A program made the translations under genes and the position numbers. DNA of 21,014 nucleotides from a virus, in the IMG/VR virus record IMGVR_UViG_3300025379_000094, positions 1 to 21,014 of that record; one strand, given 5' to 3'. Below, in pieces: positions 12,911-20,290 of the stretch; within the stretch, counting starts at the first letter, position 1; every line of letters starts with the position of its first letter. The notes below the pieces were generated by a model. That model saw nothing but the letters and a program-made list of their open reading frames with translations, was not told where the DNA came from and ran no database searches.

Positions 12911-14224
12911 ATGACAACTCAAATTGTTACAGTTAATGTAACTCAAACCCTTGCTCCAGCACCCAATACTCTGCAAAGAACTGGTGCTTTGGTTAGCCAA
13001 GGTGCGACTACATTAGCTACTGGTTCTTCCCAACTCTTAACTCAGTTTGCTGATTTAAGTTCTATTTTGACAGGTGCGGTTGCTATTAGTTCAATGGTAA
13101 CTAGTGGTACAGCACCAAGTGTGACAGTTACTGTAACTACAGCTACTGCTCATGGTATCCCTACAGGCGATACTATTTTGGGCATCATTGCTGGTGTTAC
13201 TCCATCTGCATACAATGGTACTTTCCAAATCACTTCTACTGGTACTAATACCTTTACATACCCATTGACAGTAAATCCTGGTGCAGTAACTATTCAGGGT
13301 GTTTTTACCAATGAATCAGTACAAGACTTGGTCGCTATGGCAACCACTTATTTTGCACAAGGTTCAGCAAATGGTATCTATGTTCTTGAATTAGGTGCTG
13401 GTACAGGCGCACAAGGTGTTACAGCTTTAGGCAATTACATTGTTGCTAACCCACTTGAGTATTATGCTTATTGTGTAACTACTGAAATGTCTAGCGAAAC
13501 ATCAATGGTGACATTGGCTAGAAACAATGATTCCACTACTGCTCAAGTGTATTTCTGGGTGACTGAAACTATTGCTTCTTATGGCGCATTTAAAGGCATC
13601 AAGTCTGTAATCTCAATGGTTCAAGACAACAATGCTCCAGTTACCGAATGGTCAATTGCAGCGATGATGTACAATGCGCTGAATTACAACCCAAGCGACA
13701 CTAATAAAGTTGCTCCAATGGCTTTCCAATATGTTGTTGGTGTAACTCCATTTAGCGGTACTAATGCACAATGCCAGTTGTTAAAGACTGCCAATGTGAA
13801 CTACATCGGTACTGGTGCTGAAGGTGGTATCAGCAATACTCTGGTTCTCTGGGGTGTTAATGCTGATGGCAATGACTACACTTACTGGTATTCAGTAGAT
13901 TGGGTTCAGATCAACATTAACTTGTTTATCTCTAATGCAATCATTAATGGTTCTAACAACCCAATTAATCCTTTGTATTACAACCAAGCTGGTATTAATC
14001 GACTGCAAAAAGTTGCACAAGGTGTCATGAATAGCGGTATTGCTTATGGGTTAGTTCTTGCGCCTGTAACTGTCAATGCAGTTAATTTTGTTACCTATGT
14101 AACCAATAATCCAAGCGACTATGCAATTGGTAAATATGCAGGTCTTTCAGTATCTTACACACCAGCTAGAGGCTTCATACAGATCATATTTAATGTGAAT
14201 GTATCCAGCTTCGCTTTGGTATAA
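12911..14224 (+). CDS. Tail sheath protein (DUF3383-like)
   Basis: The 437 aa protein has features of a short DUF3383-type contractile sheath: an N-terminal strand arm (TQIVTVNVTQTL), an alpha/beta core (NGIYVLELGAGT, YYAYCVTTEMSSE), a central segment SIAAMMYNALNYNPSD in the usual core, and a C-terminal strand used for handshaking between subunits (GFIQIIFNVNVSSFAL). Residues about 60-130 form an additional small Ig-like module (TATAHGIPTGDTI, TPSAYNGTFQITSTG). The sheath directly before a tube gene, with a good SD (AGGGG), makes this the protein that contracts around the tube. Confidence 0.75.
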   Translation: MTTQIVTVNVTQTLAPAPNTLQRTGALVSQGATTLATGSSQLLTQFADLSSILTGAVAISSMVTSGTAPSVTVTVTTATAHGIPTGDTILGIIAGVTPSAYNGTFQITSTGTNTFTYPLTVNPGAVTIQGVFTNESVQDLVAMATTYFAQGSANGIYVLELGAGTGAQGVTALGNYIVANPLEYYAYCVTTEMSSETSMVTLARNNDSTTAQVYFWVTETIASYGAFKGIKSVISMVQDNNAPVTEWSIAAMMYNALNYNPSDTNKVAPMAFQYVVGVTPFSGTNAQCQLLKTANVNYIGTGAEGGISNTLVLWGVNADGNDYTYWYSVDWVQININLFISNAIINGSNNPINPLYYNQAGINRLQKVAQGVMNSGIAYGLVLAPVTVNAVNFVTYVTNNPSDYAIGKYAGLSVSYTPARGFIQIIFNVNVSSFALV

Positions 14225-14235
14225 AGGAATAAATC

Positions 14236-14676
14236 ATGGCAGCCCCATTAATTCAACAAGGTACTCTTAATAGACTAAGAGGATCGGTAGTTTATGCTAC
14301 TAATGCAACACTTAATGTAACCGCACCATACTTGGCTAGGGAAGCTATTAGCATCGCTTTTGAAGGCGATGCAGGTATGCTCATCCCAACCCTTACTGGT
14401 GGTGTTACTTCCCCAGAACCCTATCAAATGGCAACTGTAACCATCAATTTGCTTAAAAGCCAGGCACTAGCTAATGCTTATAAGACACAAATTGAAACCA
14501 ATGTGAATGTAGGCGATATTTCGGTTATTGCTGATTCGGCAACTTTGTCGGATTATCAAATCGGAAATTGTGTTCTCAAAGGTATTCGGGATGTTACCTA
14601 TGATGGTAATGTACCTGGCTTTGTAGTTACCTTAACTGGTGTCTACCAAGTCAACTCAGCACTTTGGAGTCTATAA
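14236..14676 (+). CDS. Tail tube protein
   Basis: This is a 146 aa beta-sandwich-like protein right after the sheath gene, as the tail tube normally is. Sequence signs are NVTAPYLAREAISIAFEG, an early loop GGVTSPEPYQMATVTINLLK that fits the tube's stacking loop, and the final GFVVTLTGVYQVNSALWSL. Length is typical for tube proteins of short-genome myophages. The ATG has AAAGGAATAAATC upstream. Only 4 nt separate it from the tail assembly chaperone gene. Confidence 0.72.
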   Translation: MAAPLIQQGTLNRLRGSVVYATNATLNVTAPYLAREAISIAFEGDAGMLIPTLTGGVTSPEPYQMATVTINLLKSQALANAYKTQIETNVNVGDISVIADSATLSDYQIGNCVLKGIRDVTYDGNVPGFVVTLTGVYQVNSALWSL

Positions 14677-14680
14677 CTAG

Positions 14681-15253
14681 ATGAAAATTAATCGAGCCTT
14701 GAACTTAGTAATTCCGATTGAATCGGAAAAAGGACAGCTATATGTTCACAGCACCCCAATCTCAAGAGAGATTTTTGAGCAGTATTTCTTGGTAATCTCC
14801 AAGACTTTTGCTTCAATCTTCTCTCAAGGGCTTGGGGCGATTTGCGGATCAAGAATAGCCTATCTAATGCTTAAGCAAACCGCAGAAGATATGGGTATTT
14901 GGAATGGAGTTTCTGGGGTCAAGGCTGGATTAGTGAATGAAATAGTTAGACTTTCCAATGTAATGATGCCATCCGATAAAGGCTGGAAAAGTATTCCTCT
15001 TTACACCGCTATAGAAAAAGGTGATTTAGATAGCGAAACAATCGCAGAGATCGAAGGCGAACTCATTTTTTTTACTTGTGTGTCTATGATAAACAAGAAG
15101 AATCAAATCCAATCAATCATGGACACAGTCAATGGCTTATGGGGTTCGCAAACAACATCATTAGATTCTATGGAGTTTCAGAATTCCTTGATGACATCGA
15201 CAGAGGGCGAGAGTTCTGGAGAGATGGAGACCACCTCATCTCTGCCTGTCTAG
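14681..15253 (+). CDS. Tail assembly chaperone, short (zero-frame) form
   Basis: The 190 aa product lies between the tube and tape measure genes, where tail chaperones of the lambda gpG type are found. The first 131 residues look folded and helical (YFLVISKTFASIFSQGLG, AEIEGELIFF), while the part after the slippery site (TCVSMINKKNQIQS onward) is polar low complexity rich in Ser, Thr, Gly and Glu. That fits a protein whose useful C-terminus is in the other frame. Chaperones coat the tape measure protein before the tube polymerises. This form ends at the TAG at 15251. Confidence 0.7.
   Translation: MKINRALNLVIPIESEKGQLYVHSTPISREIFEQYFLVISKTFASIFSQGLGAICGSRIAYLMLKQTAEDMGIWNGVSGVKAGLVNEIVRLSNVMMPSDKGWKSIPLYTAIEKGDLDSETIAEIEGELIFFTCVSMINKKNQIQSIMDTVNGLWGSQTTSLDSMEFQNSLMTSTEGESSGEMETTSSLPV
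15067..15073 (+). other. Programmed -1 frameshift slippery site U UUU UUU
   Basis: The zero-frame codons TTT (15068-70) and TTT (15071-73) are preceded by T15067, a perfect X XXY YYZ heptamer (all T). A weak stem CTTGT/ACAAG (15075-15097) follows. The -1 frame is open from here to 15378. Confidence 0.7.
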
Positions 15254-15378
15254 ACTATGTAGCTGGTGAGGGATTTTCCAAGTTTTTTGAGGATATACAT
15301 ATAGAATATAAGTCAAGCGCACATGAGTTTCGCCAAAGACATATTTTGAGAGCATTAGAAAGAAGCAATGGCTACTAA
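15073..15378 (+). CDS. Tail assembly chaperone, -1 frame extension (gpGT-like)
   Basis: This stretch is open in the -1 frame relative to the chaperone gene and encodes a believable acidic/aromatic protein domain (FANNIIRFYGVSEFLDDIDR and HEFRQRHILRALERSNGY). It has no ribosome binding site or good start of its own. The only nearby initiation codon is an unsupported TTG at 15076. A slip at the U heptamer would fuse it to the first 131 residues, giving a product of about 232 aa, like lambda gpGT. Its stop lies 11 nt inside the tape measure gene. Taken alone it could be called an independent ORF, but I consider that less likely. Confidence 0.68.
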   Translation, partial: YLCVYDKQEESNPINHGHSQWLMGFANNIIRFYGVSEFLDDIDRGREFWRDGDHLISACLDYVAGEGFSKFFEDIHIEYKSSAHEFRQRHILRALERSNGY

Positions 15379-17134
15379 AAGTGTAATTGACATTGATATT
15401 AATGATGAGAAATTCAAAGAGTTTCAAAGACTCTTTGAAAAGTATCAATCATCCCTGGGCAAAATGCCTAATCAATGGGGAAAAATCAATAAAGAAGTAA
15501 ACTCTTTGCAAGGCAACTTTAATCGAGTGCAACACGCACTCGATACTATTGCTGGTCGATTAGACAAAAATTACAAGACTTTACAAAATACTGACCAAGT
15601 AGTTAATAAGACTGAAAAGCATTTCCAAGGCATTGGAAAGACTGCTGCATCTATTAGCAAAAATGTGGCAGCAACCACCTTCAATTTATTAAAGTGGGGT
15701 AGTGTTGGGGCTGCTTTAGGTCTTTTAGGTAGCGCAGGTGGCTTATTTGGTTTAGGCTCATTATCTGGTGCTGCAAGCGATACCAGAAGGCAAGCACAAG
15801 GTCTTGGAGTTACCGCAGGTGAACTCAAGGCTGCTCAAGTCAATTTCCAAAGAGTGACCGATGTTAACTCAGTATTAGGCACAATCGCTTCAGCACAAAC
15901 CGACATTACAAAACAATATGCTTTTGGAGCAGCGCAGGTCAATCCAAATCAAAGTGCAGCCCAACTTCTTCCGCAGCTTCTTAAAAGGGCTGGAGAAGTC
16001 TATAAAGCTGGTTCTCCAGCTACTGCACAACAAAGACTAGAAGTAAGTGGACTATCTGCCCTGGGCATTGATGTCGAGACTGCTCGAAGAATGGCATCTT
16101 TGCGAAAAGGGGAAATGGATGACCTTGAGAAAAAGTATGCAGCCGATACCAAAACTCTAGCCCTTACCGATGCTTTATTAAAAAGATGGCAAGACCTTGA
16201 TGTGCAATTAAGTCGATCTAAACAAAAGATTGAAAATGTGTTTATTTCTGGTCTTGAAGGGCTTGTAACTCCATTAGAAAACCTATCAGATTCTTTTTCT
16301 AATGCAGTTAAGACTTTCCTAGAAAGCCCTAAGTTAAAAGAATGGATTGGTACTTTAGGTGTCAAATTAGAAGAATTTGCTAAATACCTTGAAAAACCAG
16401 ATTTTAAAAATGATGTAGAAAACTTCTTAACCAATGTTGGAAAAATTGGAGAAGCAGCCCTAGATTTGGCTGAAGCGATTATTTGGCTTGCAGGTATTGT
16501 CAAAAATCCTTTGAATCCAGGAAATCTTGGAATTCTTCAAAAAGGGATGCCAGAAGGAAAAGCAGAATTTGATCCTTCCAGAGAAGGCATGAAAAAAGGA
16601 TTTAAGGCTTGGTGGAATAATTTAAGTGGTGTAAACCCTGAATTAGCCAATGCAGTACAAGCTGCTGGTTTGCCTGTCATTAGTGGCAAAAGAGATGAAA
16701 ATTGGGCTAAAGAGCATGGAATTTTAAATCCTGCTGATGGCAAATATTACACAAAACCCAATGGTCAAGGCAATCCAGTTGCTATGGAAAATAGCAAACA
16801 CCTTACTGGAGAAGCAGTTGATATTGCAAATCCAGAAAAATATTCTGATGAATATTTAGCGCAATATGGTCTTTATAGAAGATTGGGTGCTAAAGACCCA
16901 GGGCATATTGAACTTAAGAAAAAACTAGAGGGCGAATCTACTAATAATAAGGGTTCAGGAGTGCCACAATCTTCAAGTGCTCCTACTGCTGGCTATGCTG
17001 CTAATTTAGGATCGCTTAATTGGAATCCAACCCCAATTGCTTTAAGTATTCAAACTACTAAAATACCAGGTCAAGACACCAATATTGATATGTTAAAAGC
17101 TGGTGGATATTACACAGGTATAGGAATTAGATAA
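15368..17134 (+). CDS. Tape measure protein with peptidase M15-like (VanY/endolysin type) domain
   Basis: The 588 aa protein follows the chaperone. Residues 10-100 and 240-360 are helical and coiled-coil-like, with a hydrophobic Gly/Ala/Leu segment at 105-136 as in tape measures. Residues about 434-516 resemble peptidase M15: SGKR (439-442), SKHLTGEAVD with H478 and D485 as zinc ligands, and DPGHIEL with H513. M15 enzymes cut peptide bridges of peptidoglycan, so the domain may help the tail tip pass the cell wall. In the usual ExxH motif the Glu is Asp510 here, so activity is uncertain. At about 588 residues it suggests a short tail, roughly 0.09 micrometres at 1.5 angstrom per residue. The start overlaps the previous gene by 11 nt. 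Confidence 0.75.
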   Translation: MATKSVIDIDINDEKFKEFQRLFEKYQSSLGKMPNQWGKINKEVNSLQGNFNRVQHALDTIAGRLDKNYKTLQNTDQVVNKTEKHFQGIGKTAASISKNVAATTFNLLKWGSVGAALGLLGSAGGLFGLGSLSGAASDTRRQAQGLGVTAGELKAAQVNFQRVTDVNSVLGTIASAQTDITKQYAFGAAQVNPNQSAAQLLPQLLKRAGEVYKAGSPATAQQRLEVSGLSALGIDVETARRMASLRKGEMDDLEKKYAADTKTLALTDALLKRWQDLDVQLSRSKQKIENVFISGLEGLVTPLENLSDSFSNAVKTFLESPKLKEWIGTLGVKLEEFAKYLEKPDFKNDVENFLTNVGKIGEAALDLAEAIIWLAGIVKNPLNPGNLGILQKGMPEGKAEFDPSREGMKKGFKAWWNNLSGVNPELANAVQAAGLPVISGKRDENWAKEHGILNPADGKYYTKPNGQGNPVAMENSKHLTGEAVDIANPEKYSDEYLAQYGLYRRLGAKDPGHIELKKKLEGESTNNKGSGVPQSSSAPTAGYAANLGSLNWNPTPIALSIQTTKIPGQDTNIDMLKAGGYYTGIGIR

Positions 17135-17739
17135 TGTCAAGTATCGGTAAATCAATCTATCAGATAGCCTATGAAATCTCGCCAATCATTTTGTCGAATG
17201 GATTAGCAAAGGTTGTACCAGGTGGTCTATTGCCAATCATTGCAATTACTGAAGCTGCCAACTTTGGATTTTCTCTTTTAAATGGCAAAAATCCCTTAGA
17301 TTTAAACAATTTCTTTGGGCATTTCAGACCTTTGCCTGGTGCTACTTTAGTAGACAATGACATTGCAATGTATCCTTTTGCAAACCAATCTTATGCTGCT
17401 AATGCGATTATTGCCAAGCCATTAAAGATTTCTATGCTGATGAATTGCCCTGCCAATGTCAATGGTGGATATGTATCAAAAATGATTACCTTTACTGCCC
17501 TACAAGCAGCCTTGCAATCCCATGTCCAATCAGGTGGCACTTTTGTAGTCGCAACTCCTTCTTATGTCTATCTTAATTGCATCCTTACCAATCTGACAGA
17601 TGTATCAAGACCTGATAGTCAACAACCTCAAAATGCCTGGCAATTTGATTTTGTGCAACCTTTGTTATCTCAATCCCCTCAAAGTACATTGGGCGCATTG
17701 ATGAGTTCTTTTCAATCTGGCACTCCATTAGCAGGTTAA
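17134..17739 (+). CDS. Baseplate / tail hub adaptor protein (201 aa)
   Basis: The start overlaps the tape measure stop by one base (TAATG). The first 80 residues are hydrophobic and Gly/Pro-rich (NGLAKVVPGGLLPIIAITEA). The second part is a compact beta domain (PLKISMLMNCPANVNGGYVS, then FTALQAALQSHVQSGGTFVV, YVYLNCILTNLTDVSR, and QNAWQFDFVQPL). Its order directly after the tape measure and before the plug and hub matches the inner baseplate adaptor of simple myophages. No specific motif identifies it further. Confidence 0.6.
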   Translation: MSSIGKSIYQIAYEISPIILSNGLAKVVPGGLLPIIAITEAANFGFSLLNGKNPLDLNNFFGHFRPLPGATLVDNDIAMYPFANQSYAANAIIAKPLKISMLMNCPANVNGGYVSKMITFTALQAALQSHVQSGGTFVVATPSYVYLNCILTNLTDVSRPDSQQPQNAWQFDFVQPLLSQSPQSTLGALMSSFQSGTPLAG

Positions 17740-17740
17740 T

Positions 17741-18145
17741 ATGTCAAATAATTTATGGTCAGGAATTAATAGTGTCATTGGAAATAATAATTCCATTACT
17801 ACCCCTTTGTATGGTGGGTCTGTAAATACCCAGGGCGCAGCTTCTACCTATAGCACCAATCAAAATATCGCTGCCAATGTCACCGATATTATTCGCTTTA
17901 CCCCATCGACCACTTCTAATTTCCAATTCCAAGTGACTTTAGATGGCTCTCAATACAATGTCATTGTTAATTGGAATATCTATGGTCAAAGATATTATGT
18001 CAATATTTATGATGTAAACAATACTTTGGTAGTTTGTTTGCCTTTAATTGGTTCACCATTAAATTACAACATTTCATTGACTGCTGGATACTTCAAGACT
18101 CAATTAGTCTATCGAGTGCAAAATTCTCAATTTGAGGTTATCTAA
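17741..18145 (+). CDS. Baseplate plug protein (Pam3 gp18-like)
   Basis: The 134 aa protein has a disordered Asn/Ser/Thr-rich first 50 residues. A beta domain follows (FQFQVTLDGSQYNVIVNWNI, QRYYVNIYDVNNTLVVCLPL, SLTAGYFKTQLVYRV) that resembles the cyanophage Pam3 baseplate plug domain, which closes the tube at the hub. Spacing to neighbours is 1 nt upstream and a one-base overlap downstream (TAATG). The order adaptor-plug-hub-spike supports the call. Confidence 0.7.
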   Translation: MSNNLWSGINSVIGNNNSITTPLYGGSVNTQGAASTYSTNQNIAANVTDIIRFTPSTTSNFQFQVTLDGSQYNVIVNWNIYGQRYYVNIYDVNNTLVVCLPLIGSPLNYNISLTAGYFKTQLVYRVQNSQFEVI

Positions 18146-19206
18146 TGAGAAGGTATGAAATTACCATTACCGATCAAGATGGTAATCCCAAGGTGGTTCG
18201 AGGATCAAATGGAGAAGTGCTATTTAATGGCACTTTTACTAGTTATGGGACTAATGGAAGTATATTCGGTGCATTTACAGGGGTTAAGAGCACCATTCCA
18301 GGGGCTTTGAATGTCGAGTGGGATCTACCCATCTCAGTCTATAACTCACCCCTTGGTGGCTCATCTTTAAGGGTTTATGGAGTAGGACTTCCCTTACTAG
18401 CCCAGGCTGCAAACTTTAATCCAAGTCCAGATGGCAAAAAATATTGCAACATCAAGATTTCTGGTGGTATGGCACAAGGACTTCCTTTAGCTAACCCAGA
18501 GCAATATGGAGTTTTAATGAATTCCAGAATTCAACAAGCCTTTGGTAATTGGCAGGGAACTTCACAAACCCTTGATTTTATTATGGTTTTACCTGCTGGA
18601 TCTAGGGAAAGCCCTTATAACTTTAGCTTTACTTGCGACAAAGATGCACCTTTAGCGCCCTCTATTCAGACTACATTGCAAAATGTATTTCCTAATGCTT
18701 CTGCGGTCAATGTCAATATCAGCCCTAATTTGGTAGCACCAGAGCCACTCTATCAGCAAAACTTTACTTTGACTGATTTTGCTAAATACTTAAATGAGAA
18801 AAGCAGAAGTATTATAGGTGGAACTACTTATCCAGGAATTCAAATTTCTTATGTAGACAACATTATTAGTGTCTATGACTATTCTGTCCCATCACTAGCG
18901 CAGCCTATCAAAATTGCTTTTACTGATTTAATTGGTCAGCCCACTTGGATTGCACCCTATACCTTGACTTTTAAGACTGTCATGCGATATGACATCAAAG
19001 TTGGGGGTCAAGTCACCATGCCACAAAAATCAGCTACTAGTGGATTGATTCTGACTTTGCCTTCTTCTCAATCTCAATATAAAGAAGTAGTTAATTTTCA
19101 AGGTACATTTTATGTACAAAATGTTCGACATCTTGGAATATTTAGGCAGCCAGATGCAAATAGTTGGGTTACAGTTGTGCAAGCCTATAACCAGCCTTTA
19201 AGTTAA
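18145..19206 (+). CDS. Baseplate hub protein (gp27-like)
   Basis: The 353 aa protein begins MRRYEITITDQDGNPKVVRG and is beta-rich with a helix-containing insert (FTLTDFAKYLNEKSRSI), ending with EVVNFQGTFYVQNVRHLGIF and a final VQAYNQPL. Such an arrangement, followed by a spike gene, is that of the trimeric hub that extends the tube and holds the spike. I saw no lysozyme or peptidase motif in it. The start overlaps the plug stop by one base. Confidence 0.68.
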   Translation: MRRYEITITDQDGNPKVVRGSNGEVLFNGTFTSYGTNGSIFGAFTGVKSTIPGALNVEWDLPISVYNSPLGGSSLRVYGVGLPLLAQAANFNPSPDGKKYCNIKISGGMAQGLPLANPEQYGVLMNSRIQQAFGNWQGTSQTLDFIMVLPAGSRESPYNFSFTCDKDAPLAPSIQTTLQNVFPNASAVNVNISPNLVAPEPLYQQNFTLTDFAKYLNEKSRSIIGGTTYPGIQISYVDNIISVYDYSVPSLAQPIKIAFTDLIGQPTWIAPYTLTFKTVMRYDIKVGGQVTMPQKSATSGLILTLPSSQSQYKEVVNFQGTFYVQNVRHLGIFRQPDANSWVTVVQAYNQPLS

Positions 19207-19208
19207 AA

Positions 19209-19949
19209 ATGTCAGATATAGATCAAAAAATTCCCTTTTCGCAGTCGATTAATCTTTTTGCAGATAGAAAGATTGCTGATGCTTTACAGTCTTATGGGCA
19301 GTCTTATCCTTGCTATGTAACTTCGGTTAATGGCTCTATTGTGACTGTCAAGTTCGATGTGGCTGTCCCTGAAGGAATAACCCTTCCTGAAGTGACCTGC
19401 CCTATAGCTGGATCTGAATATATTCGCTACCCTATTCAACCTGGCTGCAAGGGCTATTGTATCCCTGCCAATGTCAGTCTTAGAAAGGCTTCTGGTCTAG
19501 GTACTGGAACTCCTGACATTTTTGAGCCTGGCAATTTGACTGCTTTGGTATTTTTCCCTTTTGGCAATACCAGCTTCTTTGCAGTTAATGGTCAATACCT
19601 ATTTATGTATGGTGAAACTGGTGTAGAAATAACCACCAAAAACCAAGATTGCACCTTAACTTTAACTTCTTCAGGAATTACAATTAACCTAAATGGTGGC
19701 AATCTAATTGTCAATAATGGTAATACAACTATGAATGGCAACCTGACAGTCAATGGACTGATTACAGGTACTAATGGCTTTGCTATTAGCGGTGGAACTG
19801 GTGGAACTATGAGTGTAACTGGAGATATTAGTCAAACTGGTAATTTTGCCAATACTGGAACTCTTACCAACAATGGAAAAGCTGTGGGAAGCACTCATAC
19901 TCATGGCGGTGTACAAACTGGCGGTGGAACTACAGGAACTCCAACATGA
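19209..19949 (+). CDS. Baseplate central spike protein (gpV / gp138-like)
   Basis: The 246 aa protein consists of an OB-fold-like N-terminal part (YPCYVTSVNGSIVTVKFDVA, residues ~30-130), then a repetitive Asn/Gly/Thr stretch (GITINLNGGNLIVNNGNTT, MNGNLTVNGLITGTNG) that suits a triple-stranded beta-helix. It ends in STHTHGGVQTGGG. The HTH sequence is the HxH motif that binds the iron ion at the spike apex in P2 gpV and phi92 gp138. It pierces the outer membrane when the tail contracts. It overlaps the sheath initiator gene by 4 nt (ATGA). Confidence 0.8.
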   Translation: MSDIDQKIPFSQSINLFADRKIADALQSYGQSYPCYVTSVNGSIVTVKFDVAVPEGITLPEVTCPIAGSEYIRYPIQPGCKGYCIPANVSLRKASGLGTGTPDIFEPGNLTALVFFPFGNTSFFAVNGQYLFMYGETGVEITTKNQDCTLTLTSSGITINLNGGNLIVNNGNTTMNGNLTVNGLITGTNGFAISGGTGGTMSVTGDISQTGNFANTGTLTNNGKAVGSTHTHGGVQTGGGTTGTPT

Positions 19950-20290
19950 GAACTTATGGCAGAGTAACCAATTCGGCTGGAGATTTAGTTTGGGTAGAAA
20001 TAGACCAAGATCCTTCTGGCAACTTTGAGTATGGATATGCAACCACTCTTATTCAAGTTTTAAAATTAAGTTTAGGTGAATCACCTTTTTATGCTAATTA
20101 TGGTATTCCAGCACAAAGGTCAGTTATTCAACAAGTATTCCCAGATTACTATGTGACAGTCACTCAGCAACAATTCTCACCATTTTTTGCAAGTTTGACT
20201 ATTACTAAGGCAGAATCAACTACCCCAACTTATAATGTGGACATTGTGACAACCCAGGGAACTAAAATTCAACAACAGGTGGCAGTATGA
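19946..20290 (+). CDS. Sheath initiator / gp25-like baseplate wedge protein
   Basis: The 114 aa protein (MRTYGRVTNSAGDLVWVEID...) contains the gp25/W-like pattern LKLSLGESPFYANYGIP followed by a long strand segment (YYVTVTQQQFSPFFASLTIT). This family starts polymerisation of the contractile sheath at the baseplate. Coupled starts occur on both sides: ATGA with the spike gene and ATGA with the J-like gene. Confidence 0.7.
   Translation: MRTYGRVTNSAGDLVWVEIDQDPSGNFEYGYATTLIQVLKLSLGESPFYANYGIPAQRSVIQQVFPDYYVTVTQQQFSPFFASLTITKAESTTPTYNVDIVTTQGTKIQQQVAV

Noticed and set aside
15076-15378. Independent gene starting at TTG 15076
   Set aside because: No Shine-Dalgarno and a start directly after a perfect slippery heptamer. 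A -1 frameshift product explains it better.
16000-16503. 167 aa open frame on the minus strand
   Set aside because: It lies fully inside the tape measure gene, has no ribosome binding site or promoter, and the protein has no family signature. A chance antisense frame.
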